DNA from: Terriglobales bacterium | Lineage (GTDB): Bacteria > Acidobacteriota > Terriglobia > Terriglobales > Acidobacteriaceae | DNA length: 64,000 bases | NCBI GenBank assembly: GCA_025934735.1 | Contig: JAICWP010000006.1 | Span: forward strand, 124,001-188,000 | Direction of reading: 5' to 3' | Shown: piece by piece, positions 1 to 8,069 of the stretch | Layout: each line of letters starts with the position of its first letter | Position numbering within the stretch: the first letter of the stretch is position 1 | The notes under the pieces: generated by a model | Databases searched by the model: none | What the model was told of the DNA's origin: nothing | The model's input: only the letters and a program-made list of their open reading frames with translations | Translations under genes and position numbers: made by a program

Positions 1-420
1 GTTCCGGGGTTGGTGCTGCGTGGAGTAGCTTCGGGACACGTCCAAAAGAACACCTGTCTCACCACTACCGGACCCTACGCCTGCACGCGCAACCCCCTGT
101 ATCTTGGCTCTTTGGTGCTGGCGGGAGGGTTTGCGGTGGCGGCGCGTAGCCTGTGGGTAGCGCTGGCCATCGTGGCGCTCTTCGCCGCCGTTTATCTACC
201 GGTGGTGTGGGCGGAAGAGGAATTTCTGCGGCTGCGCTTTCCGGAATTTGCCGACTACGAGCGGCAGGTGCCGCGGTTCCTGCCGCGCTGGGCGCCTGGC
301 GAAGCCCGCCAGGGCAAGTTTTCCAGCCAGCTATACTGGAAACACCGCGAGTACAACGCCTTATTGGGCGCCGGCGCAATCATGGCGGCGCTGGTAACCA
401 AAATGTTGTGGGTACGCTAA
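1..420 (+). CDS. Isoprenylcysteine carboxyl methyltransferase family protein, 5' truncated by window edge
   Basis: The reading frame is open from the first base, so the true start lies outside the window; about 139 codons are visible. The visible part carries the family hallmark of a Gly-Pro-Tyr-x-x-x-Arg-Asn-Pro-x-Tyr segment (residues about 27-37), which forms part of the S-adenosylmethionine site in ICMT/PEMT-type membrane methyltransferases. Two hydrophobic membrane segments follow, and then the typical Glu-Glu-x-x-Leu-x-x-x-F-P-x-Y-x-x-Y motif with a terminal RFLPRW. Such proteins methylate a lipid or prenylated substrate in the inner membrane; the substrate here is unknown. The DUF3108 gene starts 9 bp downstream, so the two are probably co-transcribed. 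Confidence 0.8.
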   Translation, partial: VPGLVLRGVASGHVQKNTCLTTTGPYACTRNPLYLGSLVLAGGFAVAARSLWVALAIVALFAAVYLPVVWAEEEFLRLRFPEFADYERQVPRFLPRWAPGEARQGKFSSQLYWKHREYNALLGAGAIMAALVTKMLWVR

Positions 421-429
421 AGACTGAAG

Positions 430-1284
430 ATGCGTTTGGCCTGCCCCATTCCGCGATCCACCGCCCGAGTAGCCGCCATTGCCCTCGTGCTGTTGGGGGG
501 AACTGCGGGGCTGATTGCCGGGCCGGCGCGCAATACTTCTTCGCCCGCAGCCGATGTGAAGAGCCCGCTGGAAATTTCAGCGGCGGCGCGCATTGTGCCG
601 CCTTCCGACGCCTATCACTTCCCTGCCCACCAGACTTACTTCTACAATGCCGATTGGCACTTGCTCAGCGCGGGTACCGCCAAATTAACCATGGAATCCT
701 CGCCAAGTGGGCAGCACGCGGTGCTCACGGCAGATACTTCAGGATTTGTGAATCTGCTGTTCGCGGTGCACGACCAGTTTCGCACCACCATCAACCCGCG
801 CACCTTCTGCTCCTTGGCCGTCTCCAAACGCACTCAGGAGGGCTCGCGCCAGCGCCAGACCGAGGTTCACTTCGACTACGTCCGGGGGAAGAGCTTATTG
901 CAGGAGAAGGATCTGAGAACGGGTGCGGTCAAGCACGTGGAACACCCGATCCCGCGCTGCGTAACCGACGTGATGTCAGGATTCTATTACGTCGGCTCGT
1001 TGCCCCTGTCGCCGGGACAAAGCTTCGTGTTCCCGCTGAACGATGGCGGGCCGACGGGCGAAATCACGGCCACCGTGGAAGCACGGGAGCAGATCAAAAC
1101 TGCAGCCGGCGTTTTCCCCACCTTGCGCGTGCGCGCCATCGCCACCGCTGGGCCGCTCAAGAACAAAGGGCTGGCCTGGGTATGGTACAGCGACGACGCG
1201 CGGCGCATCCCGGTTCTGCTGAAGGCCAAAGTAAAATGGGGCACGCTCAACCTGCGCCTGGAAAAAGTGGAGAAAAGCAATTGA
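430..1284 (+). CDS. DUF3108 domain-containing exported protein
   Basis: A 284-residue protein with an N-terminal signal-like hydrophobic stretch (about residues 11-31), followed by a mature domain resembling the DUF3108 family: an F-Y-N-A-D-W-H-L-L-S-A-G-T-A segment near residue 73, a central YVGSLPLSPGQ segment and a C-terminal W-Y-S-D-D-x-R-R-I-P-V motif. DUF3108 proteins are periplasmic or exported proteins of unknown biochemical role, predicted to be beta-rich. The gene follows the partial methyltransferase by 9 bp. No strong ribosome binding site is visible. Family assignment is from recognised motifs; function is unknown. Confidence 0.75.
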   Translation: MRLACPIPRSTARVAAIALVLLGGTAGLIAGPARNTSSPAADVKSPLEISAAARIVPPSDAYHFPAHQTYFYNADWHLLSAGTAKLTMESSPSGQHAVLTADTSGFVNLLFAVHDQFRTTINPRTFCSLAVSKRTQEGSRQRQTEVHFDYVRGKSLLQEKDLRTGAVKHVEHPIPRCVTDVMSGFYYVGSLPLSPGQSFVFPLNDGGPTGEITATVEAREQIKTAAGVFPTLRVRAIATAGPLKNKGLAWVWYSDDARRIPVLLKAKVKWGTLNLRLEKVEKSN

Positions 1285-1306
1285 GGATTGACAGTCAAAG
1301 CCGTTC

Positions 1307-1374
1307 TTCACCACGGAGACACGGCGGCACAGAGGGGAACAAATAGAATGTCTTCTCTCTGTGTCTGTGGTGAA
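1307..1374. terminator. Inverted repeat between convergent genes, possible bidirectional terminator
   Basis: Left arm 1307-1322 (TTCACCACGGAGACAC) pairs imperfectly with right arm 1361-1374 (GTGTCTGTGGTGAA), and the inner CACAGAG/CTCTGTG bases extend the stem. It lies between the stop codons of two convergent genes. Related arms occur at 11041-11118 and, as a single arm, at 52181-52214, so this is also a dispersed repeat. Confidence 0.5.
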
Positions 1375-1382
1375 TTTGATCT

Positions 1383-1661
1383 TTACTGCAGGCGGAAGCG
1401 CTCGTTCATAAGCCGCTGCAAGCGCGGCTTGTAGATAATGTCGTAGGCGAATTCCTTGTCAGGAAACATGGCCAGGGCGGCGCGCTTGCTGTTGGCCACC
1501 AGTTCGGAAGCTTCTTCCACGGTCAGGTCGGTATCCTGGCAGATCACCGACATCACCATGTTCATCATGATCTGCAGGCGGCGAATTTTTCTATCTTCAT
1601 CTTCGACCGGATTGCCGGACTGAGCCTGCTTGCTCCCTGCTTCGCGCGCCTCGTTATCCAT
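1383..1661 (-). CDS. Conserved hypothetical protein, 92 residues
   Basis: The ATG at 1659-1661 is preceded on the minus strand by GAGGAG at good spacing, which makes it a better start than upstream in-frame codons whose translation looks non-coding. The protein is charged and largely helical: an acidic, Gln/Glu-rich N-terminus, then a Met-rich helix (residues about 29-42), then a segment containing DLTVEEASELV and a basic end. No signal peptide or membrane segment is seen. Function is not recognised. It is convergent with the DUF3108 gene. Confidence 0.7.
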   Translation of the reverse strand: MDNEAREAGSKQAQSGNPVEDEDRKIRRLQIMMNMVMSVICQDTDLTVEEASELVANSKRAALAMFPDKEFAYDIIYKPRLQRLMNERFRLQ

Positions 1662-1896
1662 AAACTCCTCAGCGGGTAAGTACGGCCCAGAGCCGCTCTG
1701 GGTGCGGATTCTACCAGTATTTGGATGATTTCCGACGCCCGCCTGTTGCGTTTTCCAGGCGCCGGATGTAAGTGGGTCAAAGGAAAAGAAATAGCCCAAC
1801 GCGAGGCGTAATTACGAAGGTTCATTAACCGGTAGCTGGTGGTTTGCAGCTGGCATCGGCCAACTGCAAACTACCAAATACCAACTGCCCAGAGCA

Positions 1897-2637
1897 TCAA
1901 TGCGCCGGAGAGGCCTGGCTGGATTGGGATGAAGCTGCCGGGGGCTCAATCTGCATGGGCTTGTTCCAATCCGAGTAAGTCGTGATCAGGCCGCCGTTGC
2001 CCATTACCACCTGACGCGGCAAATGATCACTGCCGTCAATGCAAACGGTGTAATTCAGGCCACGGCCGCTGCCGCCGGGGTGTTGGAAGCTGACCACCCA
2101 CTGCTGGCAGGAAGAATCGCCCACTTTAGCGAGGTCGCCGCGGCCGACCTGCGCGTTCATCTTGGCCGCCATGGTGGCGAGGATGGTGGCCGGGTCGCGG
2201 CCTTCGTTCATCATGGCCCAGGGAGCAGGCGCGCCGGGGTTAGCGCCGCAGGGATAGGATTCGGGGGCCACGGCCTGAGTCTTCCAGTCGCTGTCGTTGC
2301 CGCGAATCCATTCCTGTTTGCCAATGCGGACGGATTCGTAGCGGGCGTCGCCCAAAGTGGTCACGAGATGCTCGCGGTCGGGGCAGGAAACATCAATCGT
2401 TGTCTCCAGGGCACGGCCGGGATGGGTCCTGAGGAGAGTCACGGTGCGCCAGCTATGGGCGGCTTTTTTGGCATCCAACGCTTTTTGCAGCTCGCCTTGA
2501 CCGCTGGAAAACCGGCTGCGCAGTGAGGAATAGGCCCGGGACAACATTCCCGGCTGGGAATCACTGGAGCAGCCGGTGGTAAGCAGAAGCGCGGGCAGGA
2601 GAACGCCCAGGGAAAGACAATGAAGCCAGCGGTGCAT
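1897..2637 (-). CDS. Putative outer-membrane-type lipoprotein, hypothetical
   Basis: Starting at the ATG at 2635-2637, the 246-residue product has a signal peptide ending in the lipobox L-L-T-T-G-C (Cys about residue 23). A GAGG-type ribosome binding site lies just upstream. The mature part has a helical segment (QKALDAKKAAHSW) and beta-rich stretches, with Cys pairs around SCPDRE and DSSCQQW, and a Ser/Gln/Ala-rich tail. The layout vaguely resembles LolA/LppX-type lipid-carrier folds, but that is only a guess. Function unknown. The gene is divergent from the DUF2007 gene. Confidence 0.7.
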   Translation of the reverse strand: MHRWLHCLSLGVLLPALLLTTGCSSDSQPGMLSRAYSSLRSRFSSGQGELQKALDAKKAAHSWRTVTLLRTHPGRALETTIDVSCPDREHLVTTLGDARYESVRIGKQEWIRGNDSDWKTQAVAPESYPCGANPGAPAPWAMMNEGRDPATILATMAAKMNAQVGRGDLAKVGDSSCQQWVVSFQHPGGSGRGLNYTVCIDGSDHLPRQVVMGNGGLITTYSDWNKPMQIEPPAASSQSSQASPAH

Positions 2638-2774
2638 AGATTCGCCTCGCAAAATCGAGGTGAGCTGAAAGATCCGAGACGAACCGCCCGCGGACAACAG
2701 CTCCCGTACTGCATTCGGGGGTATGATCGGATCATAGCACCTGCGCTGGTGCGGTCGAAATGCAGGGAGGAGCC

Positions 2775-3050
2775 ATGCCGGAAAAACCGAATCCCAGAGA
2801 ACGACTGGTGAAGGTGTTCGACGCGGAAAAGGAGAGCGAAGCGCTGGTGGTGCGCGGACTGCTGGAGACCAACGGCATTGAGACCCTGTCTCAGCCTAAT
2901 GACCTGGAACAGGACCTGTTTCCAGTAGGAGGAGTCGCCATCCTGGTGCGGGAAGAGCAGGCCGAGGAGGCCCGTCAATTGATTGAGTCATCACGGCAGC
3001 AGGGCGCAGCGGAAGACCAGGAACTCAGCGAGGAAGCCGCGCCGGAATAA
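2775..3050 (+). CDS. DUF2007 domain-containing protein
   Basis: A 91-residue protein whose ATG at 2775 follows GGGAGGAG by 3-4 bases. It shows the small DUF2007 (putative signal-transducing protein) pattern: a VKVFDAEKESEALVVRGLLETNGI segment in two parts, in which a beta strand is followed by a helix over residues about 11-35, then GGVAILVREEQAEEARQLI near residues 58-76. The C-terminus is acidic. The family is related to PII-like ferredoxin folds, but its role is unknown. Its last 26 bases overlap the end of convergent comEC. Confidence 0.75.
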   Translation: MPEKPNPRERLVKVFDAEKESEALVVRGLLETNGIETLSQPNDLEQDLFPVGGVAILVREEQAEEARQLIESSRQQGAAEDQELSEEAAPE

Positions 3051-5694
3051 CATTTTCTCCGTCCAGATAGAATGTGACAGCACCGTTCAGATCAGTGCGG
3101 TAAGTCCCCACGTGGCGGCGTTGCAGCCGGTCCAGCACCTCGGCGCGGGGATGGCGAAAGGGATTGCGCGCCCCCACCGAAATCACGGCAAACTGCGGCT
3201 GAACCGCGTTCAGCAGCTCCGCCGTAGTGGAAGAAGCGCTGCCGTTATGCGCTACTTTGAGCAAGCCGGCGGCAGGCTGCTGAGCCGCAATCGCGGATTC
3301 CATCTTTTTCTCCGTATCTCCTTCCAGCAGAAATGCCGTACCGCCGGTGGCGAATCGCAGCGCCAGCGAATCATTGTTGCGGGGTTGGTCGGCCGGCCGC
3401 CAGGTGCGGGGCGGTGAAAGCACCCGAACCTGCATGCCGCCAAAGCGAAATTCATCCTCGCCGCGCAGTTCCAGCGTTTGCACATTCTGTTGCCGCGCCA
3501 TCAACAGCAGATGCTCCAAAGCCGGCGTGCGCGGGTTGGGGCCGAGCCACAACTGGCGTGGCCGAAAGTTCGTCAGCACGCTCGGCAGGCCACCAAGGTG
3601 ATCGCTGTGGCCATGAGTGAGGGCAACTGCATCCAGGCGCGCGATGCCGCGCCACCACAAGTAAGGGGAGATCACGTCCTCGCCGTAGTCGAATTCCGAG
3701 CGCCAGGGACCAAAAGGGCCGCCGCCGTCAATCAGCAGCGTTTTGCCCTCGGGCGAAACCACCAATGTGGAATCGCCCTGGCCCACGTCAATGGCGGTCA
3801 CCTCCATCATGCCGGGGCGCCCGCTCGGCCGCGGGGGAACGATTGTAATCCACAATGCACTCAAGATCAGCGCCGCTAAGCCCGACACCGCCAGCGACCG
3901 GCGCCGGCGCGCGGTGGCCAGAGCCAGCGACAGCGCCAGTCCGGCAAGCAATGCGACCTCGAGGCTGGGCGTGGCCACGCGCAGGTCGGCCAAACGCAAC
4001 CGCCCGACCAGGTGAATGGTTCCGGTGATGCCTTGCAGCGCCCATCCGGCAATCACGGCCGGCAGTTGGGCCAGGCTCAGGGAAACATACGCCAGTGCGA
4101 CCGCGGCTGCGGCGGCCGGCATTAAGATTTCGGTGAGTGGGATGACCAGCACGTTGGCGGGCAGCGCCAGCGTGGTGGCGCGATGGAAGTACCAGGCCAT
4201 GGGCAGGGCGAGAGCAACCTGCATAAGGGCGGAGATGAGCATCACTTCGTAAACGCCGAGCAGAAAGCCCAGACCGGCGGTAAGCGGTAGGTTGGCAGCG
4301 CGCGTACCCAAAAAACGGTGCAGGCGGCCGGCAATCATGCGCAGGTCGAGGCGAAACTGCGCCATCTGGGGAACGAAGGAAAGGTCGTAGCTCACCTCAT
4401 CCAGCAGGCGCAGGGCGCGGCGGTAGGGCTGGGAAGTCCGTTCGATAAGCGGAACACCGATGGCGGCGATGGCCAGTACCGAGAGAAACGTCAGCTGAAA
4501 ACTGGGCTCGAGCAGGGAGCGGGGATCGAGGATCAGAATGGCGAGGGCAGCGCCGCCCACCGCATTGGCAGGCGCCCGGTCACGGTAGAGCAACCGCATG
4601 ATCAGGTAGAACAGAAGCATGAGCGCGGAACGCACGATGGGAGCGCCCCAGTCGCACAGGTAGGCGTAGCCAAAGCCCAGCAGAGCGGTGGCGATACTCG
4701 CCCACAGGTTCCCGACCCGCATCCGTCGCAGCAGCCAGAACACCACGAAAGCCAGAATCCCCAGGTTCATGCCGGAAACCACCAGCACGTGGTACGTTCC
4801 GGAACGCTGGAAATTCACCCGCGTGTCGCGGTCAATGAATGCATCTTCGCCCATCACCATGGCGTCCATCAGCGCGGCCTGCTGTGGCGGCCACAGGACG
4901 TGGATTTTAGCCAGCACGCTGCGCCGCAGGCGGTTGCGCCACTCGCCGGTGCGAGTGCCGGTAAACCCTGGGAGCACCTGCACCTGCCCCTGGTTGGCGG
5001 ACCCCAGGGCAGCGATGCCGCGCTGGGCCAGGTAGCCGCGATAATCGAAAGCGCCAGGGTTGCCGAAATTGCGTGCTGGGCGCAGTTTGGCGGCCAACCG
5101 GAGGCGCTGTCCGTAGGTGTAAAGACGCATGACTGCCGGCGCGCTCTGAGCATCGCCCTCTTTTTCTGCCCGCGAGTAGATGGTAAGGCGAAGGCCGGCG
5201 CGAATGTTTTCTTTGGCCGCACCGGCTTGGACCTGCTCGCTCTCAAGTTCCAGCACTTGCCGGTCGGCTCCGAAACCTCCTTCACGCAGGAAACCGTCGC
5301 GCGTGACGTGCGCCGTAAGCATCACCTCGCCGGCATCCGCAAAGCGCAGGATCTCCGTATTAACTGTCACGGGGCCGCGCGCCTGGATGACAAAAGCTCC
5401 CAGCAGGACCAGCGCGCCGCAGCCCAGCGCCAGCGTCCCGCGTGGCCGCCGCCGAAGCAGGTATAGGCCTGCGGCCACAAAAACCAGGATCGCCACCGCC
5501 CACCACGTGGGCGGACGCCACACGCGCGTACCCAGCAGGATTCCTGCGGAAAAGCTCAGCGCCGCATAAAGCAGCGGCTGGCGTGGGGCAAGATGCGCCC
5601 GAACTGAGATCGGGGGCGAGCTAGGAGCCGGGGCCGGGGAATTCCCCAAGACCGGCCGACCATGAACAGGACGCGGGGGTACGGCCGCACTCAC
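3025..5694 (-). CDS. comEC: ComEC/Rec2 family DNA internalisation protein
   Basis: About 889 residues, the usual length for full ComEC. The N-terminal third has membrane segments and a DUF4131-like extracytoplasmic domain. The middle has the multi-pass Competence domain, with the characteristic GTYHVLVVSGMNLGILAF region split by residues of the same type. The C-terminal third is a metallo-beta-lactamase domain with DVGQGDSTLV and the metal motif THGHSDHLGG. ComEC forms the inner-membrane channel that takes up single-stranded DNA. The GTG at 5692-5694 is preferred because AGGAG lies 9 bases upstream, whereas the TTG at 5703 abuts that site. It follows the rRNA methyltransferase gene by 21 bp, so they are probably co-transcribed. 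Confidence 0.9.
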   Translation of the reverse strand: MSAAVPPRPVHGRPVLGNSPAPAPSSPPISVRAHLAPRQPLLYAALSFSAGILLGTRVWRPPTWWAVAILVFVAAGLYLLRRRPRGTLALGCGALVLLGAFVIQARGPVTVNTEILRFADAGEVMLTAHVTRDGFLREGGFGADRQVLELESEQVQAGAAKENIRAGLRLTIYSRAEKEGDAQSAPAVMRLYTYGQRLRLAAKLRPARNFGNPGAFDYRGYLAQRGIAALGSANQGQVQVLPGFTGTRTGEWRNRLRRSVLAKIHVLWPPQQAALMDAMVMGEDAFIDRDTRVNFQRSGTYHVLVVSGMNLGILAFVVFWLLRRMRVGNLWASIATALLGFGYAYLCDWGAPIVRSALMLLFYLIMRLLYRDRAPANAVGGAALAILILDPRSLLEPSFQLTFLSVLAIAAIGVPLIERTSQPYRRALRLLDEVSYDLSFVPQMAQFRLDLRMIAGRLHRFLGTRAANLPLTAGLGFLLGVYEVMLISALMQVALALPMAWYFHRATTLALPANVLVIPLTEILMPAAAAAVALAYVSLSLAQLPAVIAGWALQGITGTIHLVGRLRLADLRVATPSLEVALLAGLALSLALATARRRRSLAVSGLAALILSALWITIVPPRPSGRPGMMEVTAIDVGQGDSTLVVSPEGKTLLIDGGGPFGPWRSEFDYGEDVISPYLWWRGIARLDAVALTHGHSDHLGGLPSVLTNFRPRQLWLGPNPRTPALEHLLLMARQQNVQTLELRGEDEFRFGGMQVRVLSPPRTWRPADQPRNNDSLALRFATGGTAFLLEGDTEKKMESAIAAQQPAAGLLKVAHNGSASSTTAELLNAVQPQFAVISVGARNPFRHPRAEVLDRLQRRHVGTYRTDLNGAVTFYLDGENVIPARLPR

Positions 5695-5715
5695 TGATCC
5701 CAACTCCTGACTCGA

Positions 5716-7014
5716 CTACTTCCTTACCAGCTGAAATACGCTCTCCAGGTGGAAGGTTTGCGGAAACAGGTCCACCAAGTGCGCCTGCTCGATGACGTAG
5801 CCGGCGACGGAGAGAACGCGCAGGTCGCGCGCCAGGGTGGCGGGATCGCAGGAGACGTAAGTGAGGCGCGGCGCCTGCAGCCGCCCCAGGGCCTGCGCAA
5901 CGGCTTCGCCCAGCCCGCCGCGCGGCGGGTCCACCACCACCAGGCCGGGAGTGTCGCTGAATTTCTCCAGGTGCTGCTCGGTGGTGGCGTGCACCGCCCG
6001 CACGTTTTCAGGCGAATTGTAGCGCAGGTCGGAATGGGAAGTCTGTGACGACTCCACCGCAATCACGCGCTCGAAGCTGCGCGCCAGGGGCATGGCAAAC
6101 AGGCCCACGCCGGCATAGAGGTCGAGCGCGATGCGCCCCTCACGGCCAGATGTGACAATCTTGACCAGTTCGTCCGTCAAGTAGCGATTGACTTGAAAAA
6201 AGGCGCCGGCACTGACGCGGTAATCGCCATGGCCGGTGTGATACGTAAGCTCACCGGCGCCCTGCTTCAGCTGCGTAAGGGCTTCCGAACGGGGAGCGTG
6301 GCTTGCCGGTTCAGCGCGAAAGCAAGTCACACCCGCGACTTCGGGCAGCGCTTCGACCAGCGCGGCGGATAACTCTTCCGCCAGACTGGGATTCATCCCG
6401 CCTTCCGCAACATAGAGCTGCAGCAGAAGCCTGGTGTCCTCTGCGTTGGCAAAGAACTCGATCTCCGCAATCCCATCGGGTACTTTGCCTGTCCGCCCGA
6501 GTTGCCACAAAGCCGCAATAACGCGGTTAATCAGCGGCGAGCTGATGGGGCACTCCTCTACCGCCAGCAGCGAGTGCGAGGCAAAACGGTAGTAGCCCAA
6601 GGCAAAGGGGGAGCTGTTCACCCGCAGCCGGGTGCGATTTCGGTAATTCCAGGGCGGCGACGGATGCACCTGCAGTTCAGTTCCGAGCTGCAGCTTGGCA
6701 ATGCGGGCAAGAGTCTCTTTCAGAATGGCAGCTTTGACTTCGAGCTGGTGCTCGTACGCGGCGTGCTGGTAATGGCAGCCGCCGCAGCGGGTGAAATACG
6801 GGCAATGCGGGTCCACTCGAGCCGGCGATGGATGAAGGACGCGGCGCACGCGGGCGCGGGCAAATTCCGATTTCTGCTGCACCAGGGCTGCATCCACCTG
6901 CTCGCCCTCGAGCACAAAAGGCAGAAACACGGTTTTGCGGCGGCCGCGCTCGTCAGCCGGCAACCGCGCCAGCCCGTCGCCGCCGTACACCAGCTTTTCG
7001 ATGGTCAGGTCCAA
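5716..7014 (-). CDS. rlmD: 23S rRNA (uracil-C5)-methyltransferase, RlmD/RumA type
   Basis: A 432-residue protein with an N-terminal TRAM RNA-binding domain (about residues 1-60), then the iron-sulfur motif C-x5-C-G-G-C (Cys71, 77, 80) followed by x2-Q-H, and a SAM-dependent methyltransferase domain with LDLYAGVGLFAMPLA, VVDPPRGGL and the nucleophile motif YVSCDPATLARDL near the C-terminus. These enzymes make 5-methyluridine in rRNA; whether the target is U1939 (RlmD), U747 (RlmC) or a tRNA uridine cannot be decided by eye, so the symbol is tentative. The gene lies directly upstream of comEC. Confidence 0.88.
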   Translation of the reverse strand: MDLTIEKLVYGGDGLARLPADERGRRKTVFLPFVLEGEQVDAALVQQKSEFARARVRRVLHPSPARVDPHCPYFTRCGGCHYQHAAYEHQLEVKAAILKETLARIAKLQLGTELQVHPSPPWNYRNRTRLRVNSSPFALGYYRFASHSLLAVEECPISSPLINRVIAALWQLGRTGKVPDGIAEIEFFANAEDTRLLLQLYVAEGGMNPSLAEELSAALVEALPEVAGVTCFRAEPASHAPRSEALTQLKQGAGELTYHTGHGDYRVSAGAFFQVNRYLTDELVKIVTSGREGRIALDLYAGVGLFAMPLARSFERVIAVESSQTSHSDLRYNSPENVRAVHATTEQHLEKFSDTPGLVVVDPPRGGLGEAVAQALGRLQAPRLTYVSCDPATLARDLRVLSVAGYVIEQAHLVDLFPQTFHLESVFQLVRK

Positions 7015-7090
7015 GATGTGATTGTAATTGGCGGGAGGGGGAAAGCAGGAAATTGACGATTTGCGATTGATGATTGAAACGCTTTCCTCC

Positions 7091-7152
7091 TGTCATTCTG
7101 AGCGAAGCCGGTCGATTCGCCTGCGAATCGGACGGTGAAGTCGAAGAACCCC
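7091..7152 (+). repeat. Fixed-arm, variable-core intergenic repeat, copy 1
   Basis: Left arm TGTCATTCTGAGCGA (7091-7105), right arm AGTCGAAGAACCCC (7139-7152). The core contains a perfect hairpin: CGATTCGC (7113-7120), CT, GCGAATCG (7123-7130). The same arms with different palindromic cores occur at 7255-7296 and 27139-27180 (minus orientation) and 16737-16788. Confidence 0.7.
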
Positions 7153-7254
7153 ACGTTGGCGCCACCAGCCACTACTGCCTGAGGGAATTCTCCCAAGTCT
7201 TCATTGTTTTATCGGCCGAAATTCCCTCGAGCAACTGGGTATCTCACCGGCATA

Positions 7255-7296
7255 GGGGTGTTTCGACTCGGGCGTGCGCCCTCGCTCAAAATGACA
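7255..7296 (-). repeat. Fixed-arm, variable-core intergenic repeat, copy 2
   Basis: Read on the minus strand: arm TGTCATTTTGAGCGA, palindromic core GGGCGCACGCCC, arm AGTCGAAACACCCC. A 45-bp block here (7254-7298) matches 27138-27182 at all but two positions by direct comparison. Confidence 0.7.
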
Positions 7297-7320
7297 GTCT
7301 TAAAAGCGGCGCTTCGCTTC

Positions 7321-8052
7321 TCACATATAGAACAGGCTCAGCCGCGGCAGGCCGTAGTCTTCCAGCAGGCGCTTGTGCACAAACTGCTTGTGCAGTTGTT
7401 CGATTTGCGCAGCCGGCATCTTGCGGCGATAAGGAGCGAGCTCGCGGTCGGCTTGGGCGCGCACCGCGACGAGCTCGTCATCGGGCGTGGTCGCCAACAG
7501 CGCGGCAAAGAGCTTTTCTTCCATCACGGTGAGCCGCCGCTCCAGGTCTTCCCATGCCACTCTGACGGTTTCCAGGCTGGCTGCCAGTTCACGCAGGTTG
7601 CGCGCGGCGTCTTCTACCATTGAACGCGCCGATCCAGGCAATTGTTCCAGACCGCCGACGTTTCCCCGGCTGTCGGGCGGGCGTCCCGCAATCAGTTCCT
7701 CCAGAAGGGCGGCATTGCGGACCAGAAACGCACTTATCTCGGCACGATCCAGCCCCGCTGCTTCCGTGGGCTCACGGCGCGCGCCCACCGCCGCCTCTTT
7801 CATTTCTTCGGAGGCCGCCAGAACCTCCTGCGAGCAATAAGCCAGGCTGTTGATCTTGCGGGGGCGCGCGGCGCGGCTCTCGTAGCGGTCGAAAGTGGCG
7901 TCAATGCCGCGCAGCACGGCTTCCAGGGGAATGCCGGCATCTTTCCAGGTTTCGATCAAGGCCCAGTCCAGGGTGGAAAGCAGCAGGGTGGACCCGCGGC
8001 GGCGGTGGAAGTGCTCTTCGATTTCGGTGAAATAGTTGAAGTAGTTTTCCAC
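7321..8052 (-). CDS. Conserved hypothetical protein, helical, 243 residues
   Basis: A GTG start at 8050-8052 gives a 243-residue soluble protein, rich in Glu, Arg, Ala and Leu and predicted to be almost entirely helical. The N-terminus YFNYFTEIEEHF is followed by RRGSTLLLSTLDWALIETW; a middle region has charged helices and a C-terminal part resembles a coiled coil. No catalytic motif, signal or membrane segment is seen. It begins 17 bp after coaX ends and is likely the last gene of the birA-coaX operon. Function not recognised. Confidence 0.75.
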   Translation of the reverse strand: MENYFNYFTEIEEHFHRRRGSTLLLSTLDWALIETWKDAGIPLEAVLRGIDATFDRYESRAARPRKINSLAYCSQEVLAASEEMKEAAVGARREPTEAAGLDRAEISAFLVRNAALLEELIAGRPPDSRGNVGGLEQLPGSARSMVEDAARNLRELAASLETVRVAWEDLERRLTVMEEKLFAALLATTPDDELVAVRAQADRELAPYRRKMPAAQIEQLHKQFVHKRLLEDYGLPRLSLFYM

Positions 8053-8069
8053 CAGATTTTCCGCGGAAC

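Larger units (their letters stand above)
7015..7320. other. Gene-free stretch holding two dispersed repeat elements
   Basis: No credible gene is seen on either strand here. The stretch separates the rlmD start from the end of the next minus-strand gene and contains two members of one repeat family, at 7091-7152 and 7255-7296, listed separately. Confidence 0.6.

Noticed and set aside
153-1346. 397-codon open frame on the plus strand
   Set aside because: It overlaps the methyltransferase end and the DUF3108 gene in another frame; both of those have protein-like composition and motifs, while this one is Arg/Gly/Ala-rich.
4318-5466. 382-codon open frame on the plus strand
   Set aside because: Antisense to comEC; Gln/His/Gly-rich translation with no family features, as expected from high-GC codon bias.
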